Positions 41,625 through 51,538 are shown, counted from the first letter of the stretch. The stretch: DNA of 64,000 bases from Chondrinema litorale (GCF_026250525.1 NZ_CP111045.1:310001-374000); one strand, 5' to 3'. Notes: generated by a model not told the origin, from the letters alone. Numbers and translations: made by a program.

Positions 41625-42551
41625 CTATATAATTCAAGTTGCGATATATGATGAAAATAAAGTGAAGTCAACCAATTAATTGTAAATTTTAGTCGCCAAA
41701 CCTAATTTACAATGGAAGACTTCACCATCGCAATTTACTGTTTTCTTGACGATTATCTAAAAATCGGGCGCCCAAAAGAGGGACATATGCGCAAGCTGAC
41801 AGATGCCCAGATCATCACCACTGCCATTGTGGCCGCCAGGTTTTTCGGTTGCAACTATGTAAGGGCACGGGCTTATCTAAGAGAGGGCCACCAGTTTGAT
41901 TTTCCCGACAAATCCAATTTCAACCGCCATCTGCATCGGCTCGCGCCAACAATCTCAAGCTTGTTTTTTGCCCTCGGCCAGGCCATAAAAGAACTGAACA
42001 CCGATAGCCGGTACCTCATCGATTCTTTCCCGGTCGCCGTTTGCAAAAACATCCGGATAAACAACTGCAGACTGCTCGGCGACAAGGCCTATAGAGGGAA
42101 GAACATGTCCAAAAGGGAGTACTTCTATGGCTTTAAGGTCCAGGTCATCGCCACTTCGGACGGCATCCCGGTCGAATACTTCATCTGTGCGGGCTCTTAC
42201 CATGACATAACCGCGTTCAAGAGTATGGATATCGATTTGCCCCCTGACAGTGAGCTGTTCGCCGATAGTGCCTATACAGACTATGAGACAGAAGATTATT
42301 ACAAAGAACTTGAGCACATCCACCTACTCGCGGTCCGAAAGTCAAATTCCAAAAGGCCAGACCATCCGGCCATGGCATACTTGAAGGACATGATGCGAAA
42401 AAGGATCGAGACCACTTTCTCTGAGATCTTGGCATGGTTCCCTTTGAAAATCCATGCCGTCACTGCCCAAGGGTTCATCCTTAAGATCGTGCTCTTCATT
42501 TTTGCCTTCACTATTCATAAATCTTTGTAAACCGCAACTTGGGTTATATAG
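41625..42551 (+). mobile_element. IS982-family insertion sequence
   Basis: Inverted ends CTATATAATTCAAGTTGCG (41625-41643) and, inverted, CGCAACTTGGGTTATATAG (42533-42551), with two mismatches. A single intact transposase gene lies inside. No clear target duplication. Markedly more GC-rich than the neighbouring host genes. It sits between AraC1 and the esterase gene, near the ends of both transcripts. Confidence 0.8.
41712..42530 (+). CDS. IS982-family transposase
   Basis: A full-length 272-residue transposase. It has the N-terminal region DDYLKIGRPKEGHMRKLTDA and the first Asp in SRYLIDSFPVAVCKNIRI. GDKAYRGKNMSKREYFYGFK is followed by the second Asp in ELFADSAYTDYETEDYY, and the Glu is in RKRIETTFSEILAWFP. 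Complete with no lesions, so probably active. Codon use is GC-richer than flanking genes. Confidence 0.9.
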   Translation: MEDFTIAIYCFLDDYLKIGRPKEGHMRKLTDAQIITTAIVAARFFGCNYVRARAYLREGHQFDFPDKSNFNRHLHRLAPTISSLFFALGQAIKELNTDSRYLIDSFPVAVCKNIRINNCRLLGDKAYRGKNMSKREYFYGFKVQVIATSDGIPVEYFICAGSYHDITAFKSMDIDLPPDSELFADSAYTDYETEDYYKELEHIHLLAVRKSNSKRPDHPAMAYLKDMMRKRIETTFSEILAWFPLKIHAVTAQGFILKIVLFIFAFTIHKSL

Positions 42552-42555
42552 TTAT

Positions 42556-43737
42556 TTATTTTTTGAATAAACTTTGTGAAAACTCTACAAGGTAATCGCG
42601 CCAGTTTTCCCAAGTATGTCCACCCTCAGTTAATTTATAAGCGTATTTCATATCAATGGCATCTAGGTCTTTGCGATATTTCTGAATACCATCTAACAAC
42701 ATTTGCATATCATTTTTACCAACAGCAATCCAATACAATTTATAACCATTATCTAATTGAGCTTTTAGTTTCTCATCAATATTTTGATAAGCTACTGAGA
42801 TTTTAGGTTGATTGTTATTTACGTTGATAGCAGGTGAGAATAAACCAACATAATCGAAAGTATTGGGGTAATTCATAGAAATATAAGCTGTATGATAACC
42901 ACCCATAGACAAACCAGCAATTGCACGGCCTTCTTTTTTCTCTACAGTGCGATAATTACTTTCTACAAATTTTATAATATCTATAAAGGTTTCTTCAAAC
43001 TTGCCATCCATCGTATGAGGTAACATAAAAGTTGGTCTTTTAAAACCATCGCTAGCTTCTCCCGGTGCTGCTTGTTGAGAAACATTCCCATTTGGCATTA
43101 CCATAATCATAGGCTCTACCTTACCCTGTGCAATTAAGTTATCCATAATTTGCTTAGCGCGACCAGATCCAAGCCATGCTTCTTCGTCTCCACCAATGCC
43201 ATGTAACAGATACAATACTGGATAATTTTCTTCACTGTTTTCGTATCCTGCTGGTGTATAAACAGCTAATCTTCTTTTTTTGTCGTTACCCGGAGAATCG
43301 TACCATCTATAAGCAACTGTACCATGAGGCACATCATTTATCTTGTAGTTATCTGCTTTGCCTCCTTCTATTAAAAATATATTGGATAAAGTAGCTACAT
43401 CGCGAATGGCAAAAGCATTACTAGGATCGGTAGTACGAACACCATTTACAGAAAAAGAATATCTATAAAGTTCTGGCTGTAATGCTTCGGTTGTGTAAGT
43501 CCATACGCCACTATCACCTTTATGCATTTCTTCTGATGGAGATTCAAAACCTTTACTCGGCATCCAACTACCAGAAATTGTAACTTTGCTTGCTTCTGGC
43601 CCTTTCAGTCGAAAAGTAACTGTATTATCTTTATTAATTTCGGGAGAAACTATCTCAGTTCTATTAAAGATATTTTGCTGTGCTATTAACGAGAAAGAAG
43701 TTAATGCCAGCAATATGGTTGTGAGTGCTGTTTTCAT
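42556..43737 (-). CDS. Exported esterase with N-terminal Ig-like domain (PF00756)
   Basis: A 393-residue protein with a Sec leader (start 43737, MKTALTTILLALTSFSLIAQ), an N-terminal E-set/CBM48-like domain (about 30-125, FRLKGPEASKVTISGSW) and an esterase D/feruloyl-esterase-like alpha/beta hydrolase domain. That domain shows YLLHGIGGDEEAW, the nucleophile in AGLSMGGYHT, and the late His in EGGHTWENWRDYL. It acts in the periplasm or outside, probably removing acyl groups from a glycan. Last gene of a unit with the ABM lipoprotein (28 nt gap). Paralogue of 47714-48880. Confidence 0.88.
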   Translation of the reverse strand: MKTALTTILLALTSFSLIAQQNIFNRTEIVSPEINKDNTVTFRLKGPEASKVTISGSWMPSKGFESPSEEMHKGDSGVWTYTTEALQPELYRYSFSVNGVRTTDPSNAFAIRDVATLSNIFLIEGGKADNYKINDVPHGTVAYRWYDSPGNDKKRRLAVYTPAGYENSEENYPVLYLLHGIGGDEEAWLGSGRAKQIMDNLIAQGKVEPMIMVMPNGNVSQQAAPGEASDGFKRPTFMLPHTMDGKFEETFIDIIKFVESNYRTVEKKEGRAIAGLSMGGYHTAYISMNYPNTFDYVGLFSPAINVNNNQPKISVAYQNIDEKLKAQLDNGYKLYWIAVGKNDMQMLLDGIQKYRKDLDAIDMKYAYKLTEGGHTWENWRDYLVEFSQSLFKK

Positions 43738-43765
43738 TGTTAGATAATTTATATTCATTATTTAT

Positions 43766-44233
43766 TTAGTTATCAGTTTTTACTCCAAAAACAATTGGGT
43801 TTAAATCGATTAGCTCAAGCGATTTTACCATTTCTAAAGTACCCGTCTTATACTTTTGGAAATGAGCCGATTCAATATGTGCTTGATAGGCAGAATCATT
43901 TTCATATATTTCGAGTATGGTAATTTTAGATGGCTCAGATTCATTTTGAAGGGCATACATTGTTAAAACACCGGGCTCTTTGGCTATTGCTGTTTCAATT
44001 CCTTCTTTTAGATAAGTTTCGTAATCATTAAGCTGAGCCTGTTTTATCTCCAATTTGGCAAAGCGAATTACCATATCACTATGTTGTTCAAAGTTTTTTA
44101 AAGTGGCAATTGGGTTATTGATTCCTAATGAAGCATTGCAACCACTAATTAACATGGTAATGCAGGTAAAAGTTATAATTATCTGGCTTATTATGCTGAT
44201 TTTAAAATGATTAATTGATCTGAGTTTTTCCAT
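43766..44233 (-). CDS. ABM-domain lipoprotein (quinol monooxygenase-like)
   Basis: A 155-residue protein with a long leader and a lipobox (TMLISGCNAS). The mature domain (MVIRFAKLEIKQAQLNDYETYL, then EPGVLTMYALQNESEPSKITILEIYENDSAYQAHI) is an antibiotic-biosynthesis-monooxygenase/YgiN-like ferredoxin fold, typical of cofactor-free monooxygenases acting on aromatic or quinol compounds. Lipoprotein forms are less usual. It lies between DUF5916 and the esterase in a probable operon. Confidence 0.8.
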   Translation of the reverse strand: MEKLRSINHFKISIISQIIITFTCITMLISGCNASLGINNPIATLKNFEQHSDMVIRFAKLEIKQAQLNDYETYLKEGIETAIAKEPGVLTMYALQNESEPSKITILEIYENDSAYQAHIESAHFQKYKTGTLEMVKSLELIDLNPIVFGVKTDN

Positions 44234-44298
44234 AGTTTCTGTTAAATCAATGCTTAGCTTTTTAGTAGTTCTATTTGCCTTTTTGTAGATTTCATATT

Positions 44299-46506
44299 TT
44301 ACAGTTTAGGATTAAACCAATAGTTCAATTTTAAATTGATAGATCTAAATTTTGGGCCGAAGCCGACAGGAAAATAGTTATCATTATATACCAAAAACAA
44401 GTCTGACAGTGGTGCAAATCGCCATTGTACTCTTGAATTTATTCCAAGATTGTCGCGTTGATTACTATATTGAATGGTGGTTGTCCAAAAGATAGATTTT
44501 GTAAAGGTTACTTCTGCCCTAGGAGTAAGCAACCAAAAGTCTGCATCGAGTATTTCTCCGGGTAATCTAATTCTATCGTATTGAGCATTTACACTAAAAT
44601 TGGCATAAGGCTGTAAACGATAGCCAAGTGTAACACCATAAGAATAAGAATTGCCATTAAAAAATTGCCCCAGCGTAGTTGTAAAACCATAGGTAAAAGG
44701 TTTGGTTACATTTGAGGTATAAGTAGCTGTTAGCTGCTTAAAATCATACCCAGTGTTTCCTAAAATGGCATCTCCTTCTTTTCCTGTAGGATTAAAATCA
44801 TTAGTTAGGTAAATATACTGATCGAGGTATTGCATTTCGAGACTTGACTGGTCTCTAAACTCTATGGTATATTCTGGCCGCCAAAGTTGATCTGTTTTCT
44901 TAAAATCGAAACTAGGCCGCCAAAAAGTTAGAGAGATCAACCTCAATACATGTTTATTTACGATGCCTCCTTTTGGATAAAATGTTCTACCAATCCCCAT
45001 TCCATACTTTACAATGTCTTTGCGGGGAATAAAACCTAAATCTGATTGAAAATCTTGATCTATATGAACGATATCTGCGGAGAAGTACCAATACCTATCG
45101 TTATAAGCGGCCGTAGCTTGTGAAGATAAATTACCTCTACTGTCATCTGGTTGTATAGATTGATGCACATAAAATTTACCTGTCCAATTGTTGTTTTTTG
45201 ATGCCAGATTATAATCTACACCATAAACCCGATTATACTTTTCGGCAGAAGAAACAAAATCGTAATCTTCAAATGTTTGCCTATTAATAAAAAAAGCGCC
45301 AATACTCGATCTTGCAGATACTTTTCGTTGGATTGCCAGCATCATGTTGTTGTTAGAAGCAATCTCATTTTCAATATCTTCATCAGTTTGGATATTAAGA
45401 AACCCCAATCGCCAATTCTGATTCAGTTTACCGCTTAATCGCGCGCCACCAATAATTCTATTTTGAATTAAATTACCAGTGGTATCTCTTGCCAAACCAA
45501 TTCTTCTAGAAAAAAATGGAGAAGCATCATTATAAATACTGCCATACAAACCAAAGAGATCGCTATTATCAATAAAAAACTGTCGCCTTTCTGGAAGTTG
45601 AATTTCGAATCGGGTTAAATTTGTAAAAATTTCATCCACTTCTACATTCGAAAAATCGGGGTTAATGGTAATATCTAGATTCATACCATTACCAATGGCT
45701 ACTTTCGCATCCCCTCCTACTTTAAACTCTACACTCGATTCTTCGCTAATTGAGTTGTTTTGCACCAGTGTATTTACATAAGGTATTAAGGCTAGTGGAG
45801 TTCTAGATTTACCAAGTGGTTTTTCAAAATGGAGTGTTCCCATAAAAGCCAAGCTAGAAAGTAATTGATTTTGCGGAACACGCGCCCAAGCGCTGTGTTC
45901 TTGACTTTGGTAATCGAATCTATAAGCTTGAAACCGCCAACTTTGAGAGCCTTCGGGAAATTTCATAGAGGTAAATGGAATAACCAATTCTGCAATATAG
46001 TGGTCATCATATCTTTTAACTTCAGCGCGCCATTTCATATCCCAAGCAGGGTTTAGACCACGGGCAGAACCACCTTCCGAAATTAATAATTCTCGTTGTA
46101 CACCAAAGGGTGTAATTCCAAAAAGAAATGCATTAGCTCCGTCGCTAAATGTATCGAAAAGCACAGAAATATTGTCGTTACTGGCTCCGCTAAAATCTCT
46201 TTTGAGACTAGATGCCACATATTTTTCACCAACTGATTCGGCATAAATACCAATATAAATGGCATCGTCATTATAAAGAATTTTGATTTCGGTATTAGTT
46301 TTTGCTCTTATAGAATCTGTGGGGAAATATTGCCAGAAGTTAGACACTGTATTTGCTTCGTACCAAGCTGTCTCATTCAAAACACCATCAATTAAGATTT
46401 CTCTATCCAGATAATTTACATTCAATACGCCTGTATTTTCCTGTGCCATACTCCAAAAAGAATTGAGAGTAATTGCCAGAAGCAAATAGTAGCTTTTCAT
46501 TTTCAT
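44299..46506 (-). CDS. DUF5916 outer-membrane protein with CBM9-like domain
   Basis: A 735-residue protein with a leader ending SMAQ. It has an N-terminal carbohydrate-binding-module-9-like domain (about 28-215: DGVLNETAWYEA, then TEIKILYNDDAIYIGIYAES and WRAEVKRYDDHYIAELVIPF) and a C-terminal DUF5916 beta-barrel-like domain (about 235-735, TLNPDFSxVE-type INPDFSNVEVDE, then FFSRRIGLARD). The family is thought to sit in the outer membrane and bind glycans. First gene of the DUF5916-ABM-esterase unit, with operator copy G 65-94 nt upstream. Confidence 0.85.
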   Translation of the reverse strand: MKMKSYYLLLAITLNSFWSMAQENTGVLNVNYLDREILIDGVLNETAWYEANTVSNFWQYFPTDSIRAKTNTEIKILYNDDAIYIGIYAESVGEKYVASSLKRDFSGASNDNISVLFDTFSDGANAFLFGITPFGVQRELLISEGGSARGLNPAWDMKWRAEVKRYDDHYIAELVIPFTSMKFPEGSQSWRFQAYRFDYQSQEHSAWARVPQNQLLSSLAFMGTLHFEKPLGKSRTPLALIPYVNTLVQNNSISEESSVEFKVGGDAKVAIGNGMNLDITINPDFSNVEVDEIFTNLTRFEIQLPERRQFFIDNSDLFGLYGSIYNDASPFFSRRIGLARDTTGNLIQNRIIGGARLSGKLNQNWRLGFLNIQTDEDIENEIASNNNMMLAIQRKVSARSSIGAFFINRQTFEDYDFVSSAEKYNRVYGVDYNLASKNNNWTGKFYVHQSIQPDDSRGNLSSQATAAYNDRYWYFSADIVHIDQDFQSDLGFIPRKDIVKYGMGIGRTFYPKGGIVNKHVLRLISLTFWRPSFDFKKTDQLWRPEYTIEFRDQSSLEMQYLDQYIYLTNDFNPTGKEGDAILGNTGYDFKQLTATYTSNVTKPFTYGFTTTLGQFFNGNSYSYGVTLGYRLQPYANFSVNAQYDRIRLPGEILDADFWLLTPRAEVTFTKSIFWTTTIQYSNQRDNLGINSRVQWRFAPLSDLFLVYNDNYFPVGFGPKFRSINLKLNYWFNPKL

Positions 46507-46570
46507 ACTTTCATATTTATTAATCTAGTAAGATCAAAGTTCGTAGAAAGTATGATTATTTAATTACATG

Positions 46571-46600
46571 GAACAATCCAATACTTGCAAAAATCAAACT
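46571..46600 (-). promoter_or_regulatory. Putative AraC operator, copy G
   Basis: GAACAATCC (46571) and AATCAAACT (46592), 21 nt apart, with the spacer AATACTTGCAAA. It lies between AraC2 and the DUF5916 gene and touches the AraC2 stop. Confidence 0.5.
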
Positions 46601-47559
46601 CGGCTCCTGCTATTAGCATTCCGATATTTTAATGGGTTCAATTCCATGTGTTTCTTAAAAAAATTATTAAAATGAGGCGCTTCTTTAAAACCTAATGCAT
46701 AGGCAATTTCAGCAACATTCCAATTCGTATGTTTCAACAGTATTTTTGATTCTTTTACAATGCGTTCGGCAATTACTTCTGAAGTAGTTTTACTGGTTGT
46801 TAGTTTTACCGCTCGATTTAATGTGTTTACATGAACATTAAGTTTTTCGGCAAATTCTGAAGGTGACTTTAAATTGATAGAAGTGTGGCTGTCATCTATA
46901 GGAAATTGCCTTTCTAACAATTCCATAAAAAGCTTAGAAATACGATAAGAGCCATTTATTGAATCATTGTAAATAGAAGTTGAAGGTTCTAATTTTAAAC
47001 CATAATGGATCAAATCTAAAATTCTATTTCGAATAACATCAAACTTATATTTGTAACCAGAATTGAATTCCGTTTCCATCTTATCGAATATTTCCTGAAT
47101 CTCGCTGGTTTGCGCATCTGTTAATTCAAATATATGATTACCAGTAGGTTGAAATAACTCATAATCTCCAAACTGACTATATTGCTGAAAGAATTGTGGA
47201 TTAAAAATACAATAGACGCCGTCAAACATCTTGTCTAGTTGTTCCCATTTATATGGAATTAATGGATTAGAAAATGCTAGAGCCTGCTTTTCTATTTTAT
47301 ATACTTTATCTGCAAAATGTACTTGGCTTCTTCCTATTAATAACATCACTTTATAAAAATCCCTTCTTCTATAAGGTACAGATGTAACTTTACCTTCTCT
47401 GAATGGTGCTATATGAAATATATTAAAGTGACCAACATTTTTACCCAAACTTTCTGGCAACAATTTAAACTTACGATGATAAAATTCTTCTATCGATTCT
47501 GCGGAATCCATTGGCTGATTAACTAATTCATTAAAAAAACATTTCCATATTATATGCAT
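46594..47559 (-). CDS. AraC-family transcription regulator 2
   Basis: A 321-residue regulator paralogous to AraC1. Its sensor half has YRRRDFYKVMLLIGRSQVHFAD and FSNPLIPYKWEQ. Its DNA-binding half has VHVNTLNRAVKLTTSKTTS and WNVAEIAYALGFKEAPHFNNF. The start may instead be the ATG at 47511 (MDSAESIEEF), which matches AraC1 better. Operator copies lie upstream (F) and in front of the next gene (G), as with AraC1. Likely controls the surrounding oxidoreductase, cupin and esterase genes. Confidence 0.87.
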   Translation of the reverse strand: MHIIWKCFFNELVNQPMDSAESIEEFYHRKFKLLPESLGKNVGHFNIFHIAPFREGKVTSVPYRRRDFYKVMLLIGRSQVHFADKVYKIEKQALAFSNPLIPYKWEQLDKMFDGVYCIFNPQFFQQYSQFGDYELFQPTGNHIFELTDAQTSEIQEIFDKMETEFNSGYKYKFDVIRNRILDLIHYGLKLEPSTSIYNDSINGSYRISKLFMELLERQFPIDDSHTSINLKSPSEFAEKLNVHVNTLNRAVKLTTSKTTSEVIAERIVKESKILLKHTNWNVAEIAYALGFKEAPHFNNFFKKHMELNPLKYRNANSRSRV

Positions 47560-47623
47560 CCTTAGTTCTTTTAAAGATTAACCTGAACAAAGGAGCAAAT
47601 TAAAATAAGTATTTACTAACAAA

Positions 47624-47653
47624 AATCAAACTGATAATTGCAAAATACAAACG
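47624..47653 (-). promoter_or_regulatory. Putative AraC operator, copy F
   Basis: AATCAAACT (47624) and ATACAAACG (47645), 21 nt apart, 65-114 nt upstream of AraC2. Confidence 0.5.
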
Positions 47654-47713
47654 TCAACCTATTTGGTATTTCTTTTAAATGAATTATAAACATCCTCTAA
47701 ATCTATGTACTAT

Positions 47714-48880
47714 TTAATCTTGAAATAGCAATGGTGCAAACTCTAATAAATTATGGCGCCAAGTAATAAAAGTATGCCCAGCATCATAAGTATTGGTTTG
47801 ATATTTTATCTCATATTTATCAAAGATTTTCTTTACAGCTTCTCCATTTTCGTAAGCAATATCACTTTTACCACCCATGGCAATCCAAAATAGTTTGAAT
47901 TTATTGATTTCAGGATTTTTTAAAACCTCTTCATAATTGTTTACTAAATCTTTTCGCTGTTGTTCAAAAAAGCCAGTACTCAAGGGTAATACATAACCGA
48001 ACTTTTCAGGAGTAAATAATGCAACGTTTAATGCCTGTAAACCACCCATAGACAATCCTGCAAAAGCAGTACTGTAACGGTCTTTTTTTACTTGATATTT
48101 ATCGTGGACTAGCGGAATAATTTCATCAAACAATTGTGTGTAATAGGGATCTTCTTTTACTCCTAAACCAGCATAGAAGTCTTCTCCGGGGTGTCCCATT
48201 GGCATAACAATAACCATTGGTTCAGCAGCCTTTTTAGCATAAAGGTTATCCATTATAAAGTTAGCCCTACCTATTGTTGCCCATGAAGCATCGTTGTCTC
48301 CGCCACCATGTTGTAATATTAATACAGGTAGTTCTTTTGTCACTTTCTCGTAGCCAGGAGGAGTATATACATGAAATCGCGTCATTTTATCGGTTACTGA
48401 TGAGTGAAACCACAATTCCTCTAGCTTACCATGCGGTACATTTAAATTCTGGCAATATTCAGATGATTCTCCCTCCATTACAAAATAATTATCGTGGCTG
48501 TTTTCACTTTCTTTTAAAAGAGTGTTGCGGGGATCTAATGTTTTAACATCATCAACTATAAATGAATATGTGTAAGCATCAGCAGGAAGTACCTCGCTCG
48601 TAAAAGTCCAAACTCCATTATCTGCTTTACTCATCTCTTTTTGTCGGCCAAATACGCTACCTGAAAGGCTTAAAAAATCTCCATCAATAGTAACTTTGGA
48701 TGCTTTGGGAGCATAAATGCTAAACATTACTTTGCCATTAGTTAATACCCGAACCGATTGTAATGTATCATTTGGGGTGGGTTTTGGTCTGGGTGGTTGC
48801 CCATAAGTATAGCTAACAACAAATAGTAAAATCGCTAAGGATAAAAATCTAATTGTGATGGTAATTTTTAAGGGTTTCAT
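47714..48880 (-). CDS. Exported esterase with N-terminal Ig-like domain (PF00756)
   Basis: A 388-residue Sec-exported protein (leader ending YTYGQ). E-set domain (VMFSIYAPKASKVTIDGDFL) plus an esterase D-like hydrolase domain with VLILQHGGGDNDASW, the nucleophile in AGLSMGGLQA, and the late His in DAGHTFITWRHNLLEF. It shares layout and motifs with the esterase at 42556-43737. Likely releases acyl substituents from sugars or polyphenols outside the cytosol. Transcribed alone between AraC2 and the SDR gene, with a terminator-type hairpin upstream (48942-48965). Confidence 0.87.
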   Translation of the reverse strand: MKPLKITITIRFLSLAILLFVVSYTYGQPPRPKPTPNDTLQSVRVLTNGKVMFSIYAPKASKVTIDGDFLSLSGSVFGRQKEMSKADNGVWTFTSEVLPADAYTYSFIVDDVKTLDPRNTLLKESENSHDNYFVMEGESSEYCQNLNVPHGKLEELWFHSSVTDKMTRFHVYTPPGYEKVTKELPVLILQHGGGDNDASWATIGRANFIMDNLYAKKAAEPMVIVMPMGHPGEDFYAGLGVKEDPYYTQLFDEIIPLVHDKYQVKKDRYSTAFAGLSMGGLQALNVALFTPEKFGYVLPLSTGFFEQQRKDLVNNYEEVLKNPEINKFKLFWIAMGGKSDIAYENGEAVKKIFDKYEIKYQTNTYDAGHTFITWRHNLLEFAPLLFQD

Positions 48881-48941
48881 TTTCTATAAGCTTAAAAAAG
48901 TAAATAATTTTATCTGAGGTAGTTTTGTTATTAATAAGCAT

Positions 48942-48965
48942 AGGGCATTGATATTTCAATGCCCT
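48942..48965 (-). terminator. Terminator of the SDR gene
   Basis: AGGGCATTGA (48942-48951) and TCAATGCCCT (48956-48965), a perfect 10-bp stem with a 4-nt loop, 46 nt after the SDR stop on the minus strand. Confidence 0.7.
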
Positions 48966-49010
48966 GTAGTAATGTTTCTAAGTTGCAGTTATTTATCAAA
49001 ATATAAAAGC

Positions 49011-49778
49011 TTATAACCATCCACCATTATCAATTTGTAATATCTGGCCAGTGGTTTTTTTAGAAACATCACTAGCAAAATACAAGGCTGCATATGCCAT
49101 ATCTATCGGGTCTGCTTCATCAACATCAAGATTTACATATCTTTGAGTTACTTTCATCATCTCTTCGCCACCTTCTTGCTCTCCGTTTTTCCATGCCTTA
49201 GAAGCATCTGTAACAGTAACCCCTGGAGCTATAGTATTGATTCGAATACCACTACCGGCAAAACGCATAGCAAGATGTTTGGTCATAGTATTTAAAGCTC
49301 CTTTACTGGTAGTGTATGAGATACCATTAACTGGCTTATTCCCATTAACAGATGAAATGTTGATAATAACACCTTTATTTTTTGGTAAAAAGTGTTGTAT
49401 AGCTTCTCTACTATATCTAAAAACTCCAAATAGATTTACCTGTAAGGTATTTTCAAAATGTTCGTCAGTAGTTTCTTCGATACTTGCCATTTCACCAAAT
49501 CCGGCATTATTTACCAAAATATCTACCTGACCAAATGCTGCTATGGTTTTATTAAACACTTCTTTTGGCGATTTAGGGTCTCCGACATCAGCTACAACTC
49601 CAATAGCTGAATAACCTTTAGACGTAATTCCTTTTACTGTTTCGTTTAATTCGTCTTCTTTTCTTGCAGTTAATACTACAGAAGCACCTGCCTCTGCAAA
49701 TAACTCGGCAATAGCTTTACCTATCCCTTTACTTGCACCTGTTATTATTGCGGTTTTACCTTCTAATGAATTTTTCAT
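49011..49778 (-). CDS. Short-chain dehydrogenase/reductase (FabG-like)
   Basis: A 255-residue classical SDR starting at 49778 (MKNSLEGKTAIITGASKGIG). It has the glycine motif TGASKGIG, NNAG at about 90 (LVNNAGFGEM), the catalytic Ser in INISSVNG and the YxxxK motif YTTSKGALN. The C-terminal QILQIDNGGWL is usual. NAD(P)H-dependent reduction or oxidation of a small ketone or alcohol in the cytosol. Probably in one unit with the upstream AKR gene (about 175-nt gap) or alone. Confidence 0.88.
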   Translation of the reverse strand: MKNSLEGKTAIITGASKGIGKAIAELFAEAGASVVLTARKEDELNETVKGITSKGYSAIGVVADVGDPKSPKEVFNKTIAAFGQVDILVNNAGFGEMASIEETTDEHFENTLQVNLFGVFRYSREAIQHFLPKNKGVIINISSVNGNKPVNGISYTTSKGALNTMTKHLAMRFAGSGIRINTIAPGVTVTDASKAWKNGEQEGGEEMMKVTQRYVNLDVDEADPIDMAYAALYFASDVSKKTTGQILQIDNGGWL

Positions 49779-49953
49779 GTTAATTTTTTTTAAAGCAGTT
49801 ATAATCATTTAAGAAAATGACCTGCTTGATTAATTTATATAGTTTAGTTTGAAGTGAGCCAAAATTTTGGCTTGTATAACAAGTAGCACTACAACTCTAA
49901 ATGTACAGAGTTATAGCCACCCACTTGTTTATATTTTGATTGAAAACTTTTGA

Positions 49954-50811
49954 TTATTTAGCAAATACTGGGAAGTTGCTGTGTTCTCCGTAATCCTTAA
50001 TTTCTTCCATGTTATTTAAGCTTTCCATATCCTCATCAGAAATCACAAAATCTACCTCAGCATTAGATTTCATATGGTCTGGATTAGCTGTTTTAGGCAA
50101 TGGAAGTAAACCTAATTGCAAATCGTAGCGAATAGCTAATTGAGGTATAGAAACATTATATTTCTTAGCAATTGCTGCTACTTTATCATTTTTAAATAAC
50201 TCACCGTGGCCTATTGGAGAAAATGCTTCGATCAATATATCATTAGATTTTGCATATTCGATCATCTCAGTTGGCACATTGCTAATGTGAGCAAGAACTT
50301 GGTTAACTGCTGGCTGTACTTTAGCATTACCCAGTATGTTATCTAAATCTTCTTTTATAAAGTTAGATACACCAATGGCTTTTATCTTTCCTGCTTCATA
50401 GGCTTCTTCTAAGGCTTTCCATGCTTCTAGATTACCTTTAAAATACCTGTCTTCTTCTTCGAATTTGGCCCATGGTTTAGGACTGTGAATAATCATTAAA
50501 TCGATGTAATCTAAACCTAGCTTCTCTAAAGAACCATTGATGGCTTTTTTAGCTTCTTCATAAGACTTAGCTTCAGCAGCTAGCTTGGTTGTTACAAAAA
50601 TTTCTTCTCTGTTTACACCAGATTCTTTAATCCCTTTACCAACTCCACGCTCGTTTTGATAGGCTTGTGCTGTATCTATATGTCTATAACCGATTTTGAT
50701 AGCGTCTTTAACTGCATCTACTGAAGCAGCATCTTCAATCATCCAAGTACCATATCCTAGTTTAGGGATTTCTACTCCGTTATTTAGCTTATATTTTTCT
50801 TGTAAAATCAT
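49954..50811 (-). CDS. Aldo/keto reductase
   Basis: A 285-residue AKR of the 2,5-diketogluconate reductase type. It has GYRHIDTAQAYQNERGVG (catalytic Asp and Tyr), the catalytic Lys near TTKLAAEAKS, the His in LMIIHSPKPW, and AIGVSNFIKEDL. It reduces aldehydes or ketones with NADPH in the cytosol. It starts 63 nt after the cupin lipoprotein stop, so it is probably driven by operator copy D with that gene. Confidence 0.9.
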   Translation of the reverse strand: MILQEKYKLNNGVEIPKLGYGTWMIEDAASVDAVKDAIKIGYRHIDTAQAYQNERGVGKGIKESGVNREEIFVTTKLAAEAKSYEEAKKAINGSLEKLGLDYIDLMIIHSPKPWAKFEEEDRYFKGNLEAWKALEEAYEAGKIKAIGVSNFIKEDLDNILGNAKVQPAVNQVLAHISNVPTEMIEYAKSNDILIEAFSPIGHGELFKNDKVAAIAKKYNVSIPQLAIRYDLQLGLLPLPKTANPDHMKSNAEVDFVISDEDMESLNNMEEIKDYGEHSNFPVFAK

Positions 50812-50874
50812 AGTTTAATTGGTTATTAAAAAAATTACTAAACCTTTTTCAGGCTTATTTATATTGAGTTTCTA

Positions 50875-51372
50875 TTAAAGTTTATACTGTTCGTCAGTCA
50901 CTGGTTCCATCCATTCTACAATGCCATTCTCAATGTTAGGTAAAATGTACATTTGCTGTAAGCCTTTGTCTGGACTTGCTCCATGCCAGTGTCTGGTGTT
51001 TGGTGGACACTTTACTACATCACCTTTTTTCATTACTTGAATTGGTTCCCCTTCTATCTGGTGATAACCTACGCCATCTGTAATCACTAAAATTTGACCT
51101 GCCGGATGTGTATGCCAATTACTTCTTGCACCAGGTTCAAAATAAACATTTCCTACAATAGTAGTAAGTGTGCTATCCATTAAAAGTCCATAGTTGTAGG
51201 CATTGCCAGTAAAGTTTTTCTCTGCACCTTTATTACCTTTAGGAAAAATGAATTCTATTTCATCATCGCTGGTAGATCCTTCTGTAACATCATTTCTTTG
51301 TTGGCTACACGAAGTTATTGCTAGAGATAAACCAAGTAGTATTGCTAGGGTATTTTTTTGTATTAGTTTCAT
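50875..51372 (-). CDS. Cupin-domain lipoprotein
   Basis: A 165-residue lipoprotein (start 51372, MKLIQKNTLAILLGLSLAIT, lipobox SC at about 22) with a single cupin. Motif 1 is NWHTHPAGQILVITDGVG and motif 2 is GDVVKCPPNTRHWHGAS. It is an exported relative of the cytosolic cupins at 37788 and 54501, with the same C-terminal EPVTDEQY ending. Substrate unknown. Operator copy D lies 137-166 nt upstream. Confidence 0.88.
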   Translation of the reverse strand: MKLIQKNTLAILLGLSLAITSCSQQRNDVTEGSTSDDEIEFIFPKGNKGAEKNFTGNAYNYGLLMDSTLTTIVGNVYFEPGARSNWHTHPAGQILVITDGVGYHQIEGEPIQVMKKGDVVKCPPNTRHWHGASPDKGLQQMYILPNIENGIVEWMEPVTDEQYKL

Positions 51373-51508
51373 TGTTATCATTTTTTGCAAAAATTTCATA
51401 TTTAGATTTGAGTATTCTTATAAATGTCAATCTGTATTTAGTAATGATTACTTTTCTTGAGTAACTTACTATATATTAAACCAAGAGGATTTATCTTGGT
51501 TTTATGAA

Positions 51509-51538
51509 AATCAAACCAATAATTATAAAAATCAAACT
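51509..51538 (-). promoter_or_regulatory. Putative AraC operator, copy D
   Basis: AATCAAACC (51509) and AATCAAACT (51530), 21 nt apart, with the spacer AATAATTATAAA. The best-conserved copy together with E. Confidence 0.65.
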